From: JAAYHV01 sp035268985
GTDB lineage: Bacteria > Bacillota > Clostridia > Peptostreptococcales > Anaerovoracaceae
Reading direction: 5' to 3'
DNA: 14,674 nucleotides
NCBI GenBank assembly: GCA_035268985.1
Contig: DATFJV010000094.1
Location: 1-14,674, forward strand
Within the stretch, counting starts at the first letter, position 1. Every line of letters starts with the position of its first letter. Below the pieces are notes generated by a model. The model was given only the letters and a program-made list of their open reading frames with translations, ran no database searches and was not told where the DNA came from. This document shows, piece by piece, positions 1 through 6,748 of this stretch. Position numbers and translations under genes: made by a program.

Positions 1-44
1 TTGAAAGAGTTGCAGATGCTATGATAGCACAAGGCATATTATAA
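1..44 (+). CDS. C-terminal end of an unidentified protein (partial)
   Basis: Reading from base 3, the window opens with an in-frame stretch translating as ERVADAMIAQGIL followed by TAA at 42-44. The composition (an amphipathic helix ending at a stop) looks like the tail of a real protein, but 13 residues are too few to name a family. The gene would run toward thrC, so the group II intron sits between two convergent genes. I see no terminator hairpin in the 14 bases between this stop and the intron edge. Confidence 0.4.
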   Translation, partial: ERVADAMIAQGIL

Positions 45-58
45 ACTAGTATAAATAA

Positions 59-134
59 ATCGACTAGGAGAGGAAATTAGTTAATTTCCCGACTTCTCAC
101 AACACCGTGCGTACGGTTCCGTACACGGCGGTTC
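59..134 (-). other. Group II intron domains V and VI
   Basis: On the minus strand, bases 134-99 form the domain V hairpin. The upper stem GTACG/CGTAC closes a GAAC tetraloop, a two-base GC bulge follows, then CCGT/ACGG, and the lower strand contains the catalytic-triad segment ACCGC. The 3' strand reads ACGGTGTT where related introns have ACGGTGGT, so one lower-stem pair is broken. Domain VI follows (95-59) with GGAAATTA/TAATTTCC pairing and an unpaired A suitable as a branch point, ending at the 3' splice site. Confidence 0.75.
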
Positions 135-163
135 AATTTCAAACTAAATATGAACCATATGAT

Positions 164-191
164 AGAGGTCTAGTAGAAATACTAGACCTCT
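164..191. repeat. Perfect 12-bp inverted repeat with GAAA loop inside intron domain IV
   Basis: Bases 164-175 (AGAGGTCTAGTA) and 180-191 (TACTAGACCTCT) are perfect reverse complements separated by GAAA. Read on the + strand this is a stem capped by a GNRA tetraloop; on the intron (minus) strand the loop is TTTC. It lies between the maturase stop codon and domain V, where domain IV of the intron closes. No U-run follows on either strand, so it is not an obvious terminator. It may be a substitute domain IV stem or a later small insertion. Confidence 0.7.
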
Positions 192-230
192 TTACATTAT
201 TTACAACTCTACACATTATGAACGACCTAG

Positions 231-500
231 TTACTCTTGCGTAGCTTTGCTTTTATTTATTCCCAGTTGAATTAGACTTCTATATCTTTTGCCTAATTTC
301 TTCCACTGTTTCCAAATACACATTCTCAATGTGAACCTCCTATGTGCATCTATTTCCTTGCACACCATTTTCATCTGACTAATTCTGTAGTAATTTACCC
401 AGCCCCTAATAACTTGATTCAACTTCGTCATTCGGTAACTCATGCTAACACTCCATTTCCTTGATGTTAGCTTTTTAATCTTTGCCTTTTGTCTATTCAC
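231..500 (-). pseudogene. Group II intron maturase remnant (domain X only)
   Basis: This 89-residue ORF matches only the C-terminal maturase (GIIM/domain X) part of group II intron reverse transcriptases: KLNQVIRGWVNYYRI near residues 27-41, then R-x-R-x-CIWKQWK at about 56-66 and a KRYRSLIQLGI segment. A full intron-encoded protein is about 400-600 residues with the RT palm (YADD) and finger motifs; none of these occur in the window. The sequence immediately 5' is already ribozyme, so an internal deletion fused the ribozyme to the middle of the ORF. The reading frame also stops early (…KATQE), before the usual end of the domain, probably from a further frameshift. It has no convincing ribosome binding site and is unlikely to be made. 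Confidence 0.85.
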
Positions 501-1019
501 TTAAATCTGATGAGGTTTTACCTTGTACAGTTTTGCTCTTCTTATTCTGCCACCTGTCCGCACGATTAATCGGGGAGCTATTGCCTAGTGTTTACTTACA
601 GAATATACAATCACGAATATTAACAACAGATAAAATTGTTCAGTCCTTCGCTCCATTTCCATTACAGAAACCTCTTCACTACTCCGGCTGACTTCTCATA
701 GTTCGTTATTACTACAGAATTTATTACCCTCGTCTATGAGACCTCCCCCAGTTAAGGTGCATAATCTTTCTCTCCATCTATCTGTCACATTTACGCTATC
801 AGTTTTTAGTAGTATTGGATTTCAATTTGTTAAGTAATTTTATCCACTGACCTCGCCTTGTATGTGATTTCTGTTCGTAAGACCAGAGATTTGCCTAATG
901 CTTCCTTCAGATTCTACCTCACGATAGACACCCTTGCCTTCGGCTATGTGCTTATTGTTTCAACTACTTCCGAACTTGGGACTTTCACCCTTGAGATTAT
1001 ACCCATGCTGGGCGAACTT

Positions 1020-1043
1020 AAAAAAGCCACTAAATAGTGGCTT
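1020..1043 (-). terminator. Rho-independent terminator of thrC
   Basis: Minus-strand stem AAGCCACT / AGTGGCTT with a four-base loop, followed by a run of Ts. The 5' arm overlaps the thrC stop codon (1044-1042). The intron begins at 1017, two bases after the T-run. Confidence 0.85.
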
Positions 1044-2514
1044 AAACAGATTCTTTTATCATTTTTTTCATATCCTTTGTATCAATAACCTTATTATATC
1101 TAATCACTTTCTTATCAAGGTTTCTTAATCCCTCAGGAATATTAACTTTGGTTTTTTCGTTAACCTTTATTATTGCTTCAAAACCATCTTTACCTTTGTC
1201 TATTTCTAAAGCATCAGCTACACTTTCTGCAAACTTATATGCACTGGCAGTGGAAGCGATTATGGTTTTCGTTTCATCTTTTGTTTCTTTTACATAATCC
1301 ATGTATACGGAATATGCTACTGCCGTGTGAGTATCCATCAAGTAATTTTCATTATTAAGAAGTTCTTTTATATTACTTTTAACTTTATCCATGTCGGCAA
1401 ATCCACCTTTAAAATCAGTTAACTTCTTTTTAATATTATCTGCTACTACATATTTTTTATTCTTAGAAAGCTCATCCATATATATGCTGATTTCATTACC
1501 ATTGGAATCTGATAAATGATATAGGAGTCTTTCCAAATTGCTGGAGATAATTATATCCATTGAAGGTGAAGTAGTTAAATAAAATTCTCTATTTATTGAA
1601 TATTCACCCTTATTTAAGAAATCTGTTAATACTTTGTTTTCATTTGAAGCGCATATAAATTTATTTACAGGTATTCCCATTTGCTTAGCATAATAACCTG
1701 CTAATATATTTCCAAAATTGCCTGTAGGTACAACAATATTAATAGCATCCCCGTCATTAATTTCGCCTTGTTCCACAAGTTTTATATATGAATATATGTA
1801 ATACACTACCTGAGGTACTAATCTACCAATATTAATTGAATTAGCAGAAGATAATCTAACGCCTTTTTCTAGTAGCTCATCAGCAAAATCTTCATCATTG
1901 AATATTTCTTTAACCCCACTTTGGGCATCATCAAAATTTCCATTTATAGCAAAAACATGGGTATTTTGACCTTCTTGAGTTATCATTTGTCTTTCCTGAA
2001 CTTTGCTTACTCCTTTATTTGGATAAAAGACTAAAATTTCTGTACCCTTAACATCAGAAAACCCCTCTAAAGCTGCTTTACCAGTATCTCCCGAAGTAGC
2101 AGTAAGTATACATACTTTCTTCTTTTCATTTTCTTTTTTAATTGATGCCGTAAGAAGATAAGGCAAAATTGATAATGCCATATCTTTAAATGCCGCTGTT
2201 CTGCCATGATAAAGCTCTAAAAAATAGCAACTATTGGTTTTTACAATCGGAACTATTTCTTCACAATCAAATTTATCAGTATATGCACCATCAACACACT
2301 GTTTTAATTCTTCATATGTAAAGTCATCAAAAAAGGCACCAAGTATTGGAAGTGCTATTTCCTTATACGATTTATACATCATGTCTTTAATTTCAAAAGG
2401 CAGACTTGGCACCTCTTCTGGCACATATAGACCTTTGTCCTCAGCCAATCCCCTTATTATTGCTTGGGCTGGTCTAATCTTTTTTTCACTTCCTCTAGTA
2501 CTTTTGTAATACAT
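1042..2514 (-). CDS. thrC: Threonine synthase
   Basis: This 490-residue protein is a full-length PLP-dependent threonine synthase, which converts O-phospho-L-homoserine to L-threonine and phosphate in the cytoplasm, the last step of threonine synthesis. The PLP lysine is K110 in HGRTAAFKDMAL. The phosphate-binding loop ATSGDTGKAAL follows at 139-149, and SSANSINIGRLVPQ is a ThrC signature in the middle of the chain. Length agrees with the clostridial enzymes, and the N-terminus (MYYKSTRG) is the typical one. AAGGGGAAAAG lies at ribosome-binding distance before the ATG. The gene stands alone: no hom or thrB lies next to it. Its best promoter candidate is about 135 bases upstream, inside a repeat-bearing region, and its terminator overlaps the stop codon. 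I see no threonine T-box or attenuator in the leader. Confidence 0.97.
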   Translation of the reverse strand: MYYKSTRGSEKKIRPAQAIIRGLAEDKGLYVPEEVPSLPFEIKDMMYKSYKEIALPILGAFFDDFTYEELKQCVDGAYTDKFDCEEIVPIVKTNSCYFLELYHGRTAAFKDMALSILPYLLTASIKKENEKKKVCILTATSGDTGKAALEGFSDVKGTEILVFYPNKGVSKVQERQMITQEGQNTHVFAINGNFDDAQSGVKEIFNDEDFADELLEKGVRLSSANSINIGRLVPQVVYYIYSYIKLVEQGEINDGDAINIVVPTGNFGNILAGYYAKQMGIPVNKFICASNENKVLTDFLNKGEYSINREFYLTTSPSMDIIISSNLERLLYHLSDSNGNEISIYMDELSKNKKYVVADNIKKKLTDFKGGFADMDKVKSNIKELLNNENYLMDTHTAVAYSVYMDYVKETKDETKTIIASTASAYKFAESVADALEIDKGKDGFEAIIKVNEKTKVNIPEGLRNLDKKVIRYNKVIDTKDMKKMIKESV

Positions 2515-2560
2515 ATCTTTTCCCCTTTTTAAATGGCAAAGTAACTACTTATTGCTAAAA

Positions 2561-2650
2561 TGCACCGCTCAAATCAAATCGTTAAAAGATGCACCGCTTT
2601 TGCACACCCCTACATAATGAAATATATTCCGCAGAGTTGCACCCTAATCG
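2561..2650. repeat. TGCAC direct repeats, possible insertion-sequence end remnant
   Basis: The gene-free stretch 2515-2813 carries TGCAC at 2561, 2590, 2601 and 2638; the first two share the ten-base core ATGCACCGCT. Clusters of short direct repeats like these occur at the ends of IS21-family elements, and the GC-rich, non-coding flank (about 2776-2798) is unlike the surrounding DNA. No transposase fragment could be recognised in any frame, so the link to an insertion sequence is only a suggestion. The rest of 2515-2813 contains the proposed thrC promoter and nothing else I can identify. Confidence 0.35.
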
Positions 2651-2678
2651 TTATAGTTTAAGTGGTTAATGCTGTCAG
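2650..2678 (-). promoter_or_regulatory. Candidate promoter of thrC
   Basis: Minus-strand -35 CTGACA (2678-2673), a 17-base spacer, and -10 TATAAC (2655-2650), each one base off consensus. Transcription would begin near 2643, giving a leader of about 130 bases that includes the TGCAC repeats. Confidence 0.5.
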
Positions 2679-2813
2679 TGTTGATACAATGGACACCTCT
2701 TGGTTCAAACGTAACAATTTGAGAAAAAAGGTTGGTTTTCAGCAAAGGAACATCCCATTTACGGTGTCGTCCTCATGCCCGGGGTGCCGGCGGCCGGTTA
2801 TTATGAAATCCCC

Positions 2814-3249
2814 TTACTTCAGGAAATCTAATGTACCCTGTATGTTAACTTTGGATTCAGTTTCCGGATTTTTGTAATAATCATCTATTTCGATTACAAA
2901 AGTTTCGATTTCACCGGAATCCGTGTATTCATCATGATGAAAGGTATACTCCCCATCCGCATATCCTCCTTCAAACTGGTATTCGTCAGGGTATTGATCT
3001 TTGTAAAAGTTAATTACATCTTCCAGAGGAGCTTGGACCCAATATTCAACCAAGAAGCTCTCTTCACTCTCCTAAAATAGACCCTGACAGATCCCGGAAA
3101 GAGAGCCAGGTTGGTATCTTTTCCAGAAACCTCTTCGACAACATCTTCTGAGGGTTCATCTGCCACTGGAACAGTATCATCATTTTCAGCACATCCGCTT
3201 ACAAGCATTGTCAACAGTAATATCATTACTAAAAAACTGATTTTCGCAT
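2814..3249 (-). pseudogene. Small lipoprotein gene broken by two frameshifts
   Basis: Joined across the breaks, this encodes a lipoprotein of about 145 residues of unknown function. The ATG at 3249 is correctly placed behind AAAGGAG (3263-3257), but its frame closes after seven codons. One extra A in the following A-run would join it to KISFLVMILLLTMLVSGC, a signal peptide with the lipobox LVSGC. An acidic linker follows, then LFPGSVRVYF. A second one-base loss near 3070 is needed to continue into ESEESFLVEYWVQAPLEDVI and the C-terminal domain (VEYWVQAPLEDVINFYKDQY), a layout seen in small clostridial lipoproteins. The two separate indels, both in short base runs, argue for a dead gene, though sequencing error is possible. 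A promoter at 3280-3308 still fits. Downstream lies the repeat-bearing region before thrC. Confidence 0.7.
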
Positions 3250-3279
3250 TTATAAACTCCTTTCTGTATTTTTTTATAC

Positions 3280-3308
3280 ATTGTAGCATAGAATTGCATA
3301 CACCGCAA
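3280..3308 (-). promoter_or_regulatory. Promoter of the lipoprotein pseudogene
   Basis: -35 TTGCGG (3308-3303), 17-base spacer, -10 TACAAT (3285-3280), about 30 bases before the ATG at 3249. Confidence 0.55.
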
Positions 3309-3379
3309 ATAATCTGGAGATTGAGGCTGCTGTCGTATCTAAAAATTAGTATCAAAGTTTCAAGCACTTTCGGGTAAAC

Positions 3380-3422
3380 AAAAAACCACCTACCAAACAA
3401 ACAGAGTTTATCAATAGATGGT
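3380..3422 (-). terminator. Terminator after tRNA-Gly
   Basis: Minus strand ACCATCTA pairs with TAGGTGGT (one G-T pair), with an inner AAAC/GTTT pairing in the loop, and is followed by a run of Ts. It lies eight bases past the tRNA 3' end. Confidence 0.65.
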
Positions 3423-3430
3423 ATTTGATT

Positions 3431-3504
3431 TGGAGCGGGTGAGGGGAATCGAACCCCCGATTTGAGCTTGGGAAGCTCACGGTTTACCACTAACCTACAC
3501 CCGC
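3431..3504 (-). tRNA. tRNA-Gly (anticodon CCC)
   Basis: The 74-base cloverleaf folds cleanly. The acceptor stem is GCGGGTG/CACCCGC, the D stem GGTT/AACC, the anticodon stem TGAGC/GCTCA with loop TTCCCAA (anticodon CCC, reading GGG), and the T arm GGGGG-TTCGATT-CCCCT. The discriminator base is T and CCA is encoded. It is a single-gene transcription unit with its own consensus promoter and a following terminator, sitting between the aminotransferase gene and the broken lipoprotein gene. Confidence 0.95.
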
Positions 3505-3547
3505 TTATCATTGAAAAACTCAATTACGCAACAATCAACGCTTTGAT

Positions 3548-3576
3548 ATTATATAATTTATTTCTAGTTATGTCAA
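3548..3576 (-). promoter_or_regulatory. Consensus promoter of tRNA-Gly
   Basis: -35 TTGACA (3576-3571), 17-base spacer, -10 TATAAT (3553-3548): both hexamers are exact consensus, as is common for stable RNA genes. The start would be near 3541, about 37 bases before the mature tRNA. Confidence 0.85.
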
Positions 3577-3601
3577 ACAGAAAAGCGTGCAAAAGCACGC
3601 T
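3577..3601 (-). terminator. Terminator of the ecf-queT-trmB operon
   Basis: Perfect minus-strand stem AGCGTGC/GCACGCT with a TTTT loop and a short T-rich tail (TTTCTGTTT), starting nine bases after the aminotransferase stop. Confidence 0.75.
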
Positions 3602-3609
3602 AATACGAT

Positions 3610-4839
3610 TTACATTGACTCTTTAATAATCCTAGGAAGCATTTTACATTTTTCTTCCGATATAGAAGCTATCGACACTCTAAGACCTTTGGCCAAAGGA
3701 ACTATAAAAACTCCCTTTTGCTCAAGCTTATTACAAACTTCATCAGGATTCTTACAAGGGATTGAAATAAAGAAACCTGCATCAAAAGGCACCATTTCTA
3801 ACCCGATTTTATCAGCTTCGTCTGCAAAGGCCTTGCCTCTTTCTATTAGCATTTTTCTGAACTTTAATCTCTCATGCTCAACCAACTCTAATAATTCTTT
3901 ATCATTAAATATTTTTTCAATAACCGTTTGAGGCGCCCTTGCACAGTTTGACCAAGAACCTCTGCTCGAATAGGAGCATACCCTCAAAAATTCGTCGGAT
4001 ACTTCTTTGTTTTTTGCCATACACATCATAGCCCCACATCTAAAACCATAGAATGTAAATGTTTTAGATGTACTATAAGCTATAATTGGTAATACATTTC
4101 TATTTAAATTTTCAAGTAAAGGCATAAACTTTCTATATTCTTGTTCATCCCCTGCAAAATCTATATATGCCACATCTACAAGTAATGCGACTTTTCTGTC
4201 ATCACCCACTTCATTTAAAACTTCTATTACATTATTCCAATCGTCCAATGTTAATGAGTAACCTGTAGGATTATGGGCCGGGGTGTTTAATATTATTACT
4301 AAATTCTTTTGATCCTTTAAAAGCTTTTTTACATTAGCTTTTAAAGACTCTATATTGAATTTGCCGTTCTCTTCAAATAGCTCAAAGGTGTCAACACTTC
4401 TACCAATTTCTCCTGCAATTGTTTTGTATGGAGCCCAGAACCAATCAGAAGTTAAGACTCTATCTCCCAGTGCAGAGTAATTGGATATTGTGTTTCTAAT
4501 AGCTCCCGTTCCACCTGGAGTTGCAACAACTTCCACATTTGCATTAGGTACATAATCACCAAAGGTAGCTTTTTTAATCGCTTCTCTATAACCTATAGTA
4601 CCTGCAATTGGAGCATATTCAGCATATTCTTTAGGTTTTAAAGTTTTGACCGCTTTATCAACCGACGATAAGACAACTAGCTCTCCTTCATCATCAAGCA
4701 ACGACCCAACAGTTCCATTTATTACTGCATCTTTACCTTTTTCTTTTATCATTCTATTTGCTCTCATGCTAATTCCAAAAATTTTATCTTCAATAGGAAT
4801 ATTTCTACCATTTAAAGTCGCAAAACCACCATTTTCCAA
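3610..4839 (-). CDS. Class I/II PLP-dependent aminotransferase (aromatic/aspartate type), likely separately translated
   Basis: Starting at the TTG at 4839, this is a 409-residue fold-type I aminotransferase that moves amino groups between an amino acid, probably aromatic or aspartate, and a 2-oxo acid. Numbered from the TTG: the cofactor loop GGTGAI (109-114), NTPAHNPTG with the PLP-contacting N190, DVAYIDF with D222 and Y225, SKTFTFYGFRCGA with the Schiff-base lysine K259 and phosphate-binding R267, and a C-terminal GLRVSIAS whose arginine should hold the substrate carboxylate. The length is normal for the family, so nothing is missing if translation begins here. AAGGGGG sits eight bases before the TTG. 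No intervening stop separates it from trmB, so it may also be made as part of the 624-residue fusion. The substrate cannot be settled from sequence. Confidence 0.6.
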   Translation of the reverse strand: MENGGFATLNGRNIPIEDKIFGISMRANRMIKEKGKDAVINGTVGSLLDDEGELVVLSSVDKAVKTLKPKEYAEYAPIAGTIGYREAIKKATFGDYVPNANVEVVATPGGTGAIRNTISNYSALGDRVLTSDWFWAPYKTIAGEIGRSVDTFELFEENGKFNIESLKANVKKLLKDQKNLVIILNTPAHNPTGYSLTLDDWNNVIEVLNEVGDDRKVALLVDVAYIDFAGDEQEYRKFMPLLENLNRNVLPIIAYSTSKTFTFYGFRCGAMMCMAKNKEVSDEFLRVCSYSSRGSWSNCARAPQTVIEKIFNDKELLELVEHERLKFRKMLIERGKAFADEADKIGLEMVPFDAGFFISIPCKNPDEVCNKLEQKGVFIVPLAKGLRVSIASISEEKCKMLPRIIKESM

Positions 4840-5484
4840 ACCGTTTTCCCCCTTATTAATTTTAAAATAATTAATTGATTTTCCTTTATCACTGAATTTT
4901 CTTTCATATTCAGTCATTACATTTTCTTTCGCAAAATCCCCTGCATGCAGATTTCTACTCAGCCTACTTAATTTAATATTCAGAGAAACAACTTCTCTCA
5001 AAGAATATTCGAAGAATTCATCATTATCGGTTTTAAATTCTATAGTTCCATCCTCTGTTAATATATAAAAGTAGTTAACAAGTTTTATTCTATGGGTTAA
5101 TCTTTTCTTTGCCAATCTATTTTTAGGCCATGGATCACTGAAGTTCATGTACACCGTACTTATTTCAGATTTGGCAAACCACAATTTAATATCGTCCACA
5201 AAGGTTGGGATAAAAATCAAATTACTATAATCTACATTTAATTTTTGTAATGATTTATACAAAACACTTTTATTTCCTTCAATTGCTATAAAATTCCTGT
5301 CAGGATACTTTTCTGCCATTTGAATTATAAAATCACCTTTCCCAGATCCTATCTCAAGGTGTAGATTATTATCACTGTCAAATAGCTCTTTCCATTTGCC
5401 TTTGTAAATTTCAGGTTCAAATACTAGTTTTTCTTTATATTTTAATATCTTTTCATCGACATTCTTTATACTTCTCTGTCTCAA
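3610..5484 (-). CDS. trmB: TrmB (tRNA guanine-46 N7-methyltransferase) read through into a class I aminotransferase
   Basis: One open frame of 624 residues joins two complete enzymes. Residues 1-211 are TrmB, which methylates N7 of G46 in tRNA: SAM-binding LHLEIGSGKGDF (41-52), the NFSDPWPKNRLAKKRLTH signature (114-131, D117, W119), TDNDEFF (152-158) and TEYE (191-194). The match ends at YFKINK, where TrmB proteins normally stop. Residues 216-624 are a full PLP aminotransferase (see the entry for 3610-4839). The TTG start at 5484 gives the family N-terminus MRQR; AAAGGA lies about 15 bases upstream, and queT ends two bases before. In another frame TAATAA stops lie exactly at the junction, so a one- or two-base indel would separate the enzymes. 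The ORF could be a genuine fusion, a lost stop codon or a sequencing error; SAM and PLP chemistry give no obvious reason to join them. Confidence 0.85.
   Translation of the reverse strand: MRQRSIKNVDEKILKYKEKLVFEPEIYKGKWKELFDSDNNLHLEIGSGKGDFIIQMAEKYPDRNFIAIEGNKSVLYKSLQKLNVDYSNLIFIPTFVDDIKLWFAKSEISTVYMNFSDPWPKNRLAKKRLTHRIKLVNYFYILTEDGTIEFKTDNDEFFEYSLREVVSLNIKLSRLSRNLHAGDFAKENVMTEYERKFSDKGKSINYFKINKGENGLENGGFATLNGRNIPIEDKIFGISMRANRMIKEKGKDAVINGTVGSLLDDEGELVVLSSVDKAVKTLKPKEYAEYAPIAGTIGYREAIKKATFGDYVPNANVEVVATPGGTGAIRNTISNYSALGDRVLTSDWFWAPYKTIAGEIGRSVDTFELFEENGKFNIESLKANVKKLLKDQKNLVIILNTPAHNPTGYSLTLDDWNNVIEVLNEVGDDRKVALLVDVAYIDFAGDEQEYRKFMPLLENLNRNVLPIIAYSTSKTFTFYGFRCGAMMCMAKNKEVSDEFLRVCSYSSRGSWSNCARAPQTVIEKIFNDKELLELVEHERLKFRKMLIERGKAFADEADKIGLEMVPFDAGFFISIPCKNPDEVCNKLEQKGVFIVPLAKGLRVSIASISEEKCKMLPRIIKESM
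4837..4854 (-). promoter_or_regulatory. Ribosome binding site and TTG start at the TrmB/aminotransferase boundary
   Basis: Minus strand AAGGGGG (4854-4848), eight bases, then TTG (4839-4837). A strong Shine-Dalgarno at ideal spacing exactly where the methyltransferase homology ends argues that the aminotransferase was, or still is, translated from here. Confidence 0.6.
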
Positions 5485-5486
5485 TG

Positions 5487-5954
5487 CTACTTAAATATAT
5501 CCTTTCTTCTTTCTAATGCATAGATAAGGGGCATCCCTAAAGCGTAACAAGCTATAGCCTCTCCTCCTGCAACCCAAAGCATACAACCAATAAGAGGAAC
5601 CTCTACACCATATACATAATATAAAAGTGAACCAATTACAATACCATTTACTATTATTGGTGGAAGTGGTACAAGCCATTTATGTTCTTTTAACTTATAT
5701 GAACCATATGCTGCTAAAAGAGTTGCCAAACTTCCAAGAACCATATCAATAACTCCCATGGGGCTTATTATATTTGCTATTAAACATCCAATGAAAAGTC
5801 CTGGTATTGCCGCGGAAGTAAACATGGGAAGAATAGTTAGAGCTTCTGAAATTCTAACTTGCATTAATCCGTAACTAAATGGAGCTATAGCCATGGTCAA
5901 TACTGCATAAACGCTTGCTATTACTGCTGCTGTAACTAATTTTTTACTACTCAT
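5487..5954 (-). CDS. queT: QueT, queuosine-precursor transporter substrate subunit (ECF S component)
   Basis: This 155-residue, strongly hydrophobic protein has five or six membrane segments and the QueT signature SYGLMQVRISEALT at 27-40. QueT is the substrate-binding S component of an energy-coupling-factor importer, predicted to bring in preQ1 or a related precursor of queuosine, the modified base at position 34 of tRNAs for His, Asp, Asn and Tyr. The start overlaps the ecfT stop (ATGA) and has GAGG five bases upstream. It lies directly after ecfA1-ecfA2-ecfT, so all parts of the importer would be made from one mRNA. The next gene is trmB, another tRNA-modification enzyme. I see no preQ1 riboswitch before this gene or before the operon. 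Confidence 0.93.
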   Translation of the reverse strand: MSSKKLVTAAVIASVYAVLTMAIAPFSYGLMQVRISEALTILPMFTSAAIPGLFIGCLIANIISPMGVIDMVLGSLATLLAAYGSYKLKEHKWLVPLPPIIVNGIVIGSLLYYVYGVEVPLIGCMLWVAGGEAIACYALGMPLIYALERRKDIFK

Positions 5955-6748
5955 ATATACCTCGTTCCAATCATTAAAAATAAAAATACGACTAAAACTA
6001 TTGCCGCTATTACATCTCTTCTTGTATACTTAATCTCGTTCATACGAGTTCTTCCTTTCCCTCCTCTATAACATCTAGCTTCCATAGCCATGGCTAAATC
6101 TTGGGCAATTCTAAATGCACTGATAAATAATGGTACAAGAATTGGTATCAAGTTTTTTGCTCTTTTAATTATTCCACCTGTTTCAAAATCTGCTCCCCTT
6201 GCTTGTTGAGCTTTCATTATTTTGTCAGTCTCTTCTAACAGGGTTGGTATAAATCTAAGAGCTATTGTCATCATCATTGCTATTTCATGACTAGGTACCT
6301 TTATTATTTCAAAGGGTCTTAATAATTTTTCGATTCCATCGGTTAAACTCAAAGGTTTGGTTGTAAGTGTAAGTAACGAAGAACCTATTATCAATAGCAT
6401 TAGTCTTGCTGCCATAAAAAATGCTCTGTACAATCCCTCATAAGTGATTGTAAATATACTAAAGCTAAAAAGAACTCTTCCATCTATCATTAATACATTA
6501 ATAATGAATGTAAATATTATTATAATAAATACAGGTTTTAAGCCCTTGAATATAAAACGAACAGGCACCTTAGAAATAACAATAATCATGCCTATGGAAA
6601 TAGCTGCTAGCAAAAATCCGTAAAAATTATTGACAATGAAAAGCTCTACTATAAATAATATAGTAGCTATAATCTTAGTCCTCGCATCTAATCCATGTAT
6701 TATGGATTTACTAGGATAATATTGACCTAAAGTTATATCTCTTATCAT
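5951..6748 (-). CDS. ecfT: ECF transporter transmembrane component EcfT
   Basis: This 265-residue membrane protein is the coupling subunit that joins the two ATPases to an S component. It has several hydrophobic helices (roughly 25-58, 70-100, 108-130, 155-175) and a final one near 245-262. The two short coupling-helix motifs that dock into the ATPase grooves are present: ARG at 183-185 (QQARGADFE) and ARC at 224-226 (MEARCYRGG). Its ATG overlaps the ecfA2 stop and its stop overlaps the queT ATG, each as ATGA, so translation is probably coupled along the operon. Length is typical for EcfT. Confidence 0.95.
   Translation of the reverse strand: MIRDITLGQYYPSKSIIHGLDARTKIIATILFIVELFIVNNFYGFLLAAISIGMIIVISKVPVRFIFKGLKPVFIIIIFTFIINVLMIDGRVLFSFSIFTITYEGLYRAFFMAARLMLLIIGSSLLTLTTKPLSLTDGIEKLLRPFEIIKVPSHEIAMMMTIALRFIPTLLEETDKIMKAQQARGADFETGGIIKRAKNLIPILVPLFISAFRIAQDLAMAMEARCYRGGKGRTRMNEIKYTRRDVIAAIVLVVFLFLMIGTRYI

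Larger units (their letters stand above)
59..1017 (-). mobile_element. Degenerate group II intron with truncated maturase ORF
   Basis: The minus strand starts at 1017 with GTTCGCCCAGCATGGGT, which matches the 5' end of bacterial group II introns (consensus GTGCG, here with T at position 3). It then shows recognisable domain I pieces such as GGTGAAAGTCCC and GCCGAAGGCAAGGGTGTC. The 3' end carries domains V and VI and finishes ...CTAGTCGAT at 59. About 960 bases remain, whereas an ORF-bearing intron is usually 1.8-2.5 kb, because most of the reverse transcriptase has been lost and only the maturase X domain is left. The sequence resembles ORF-bearing bacterial class B introns, but the class call is tentative. 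It lies two bases beyond the U-run of the thrC terminator. The missing RT, the 5' substitution and a domain V mismatch suggest it cannot move by itself. Whether it still splices with help in trans is unknown. Confidence 0.85.

Noticed and set aside
482..691. A 69-residue + strand ORF inside the intron
   Set aside because: It is antisense to recognisable group II ribozyme sequence.
934..1128. A 64-residue + strand ORF at the intron/thrC junction
   Set aside because: It is antisense to intron domain I, the thrC terminator and the thrC 3' end, and has no convincing ribosome binding site or family.
2515..2643. T-box or threonine attenuator in the thrC leader
   Set aside because: No T-box core sequence, no terminator/antiterminator pair and no threonine-rich leader peptide could be found.
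3014..3523. A 169-residue minus-strand ORF covering the tRNA and the lipoprotein signal peptide
   Set aside because: Its first part reads through the tRNA-Gly gene, its terminator and the lipoprotein promoter. Only the C-terminal part reflects a real, now frameshifted, lipoprotein.
5491..5679. A 62-residue minus-strand ORF inside queT
   Set aside because: It is out of frame within queT, which matches its family over the whole length.
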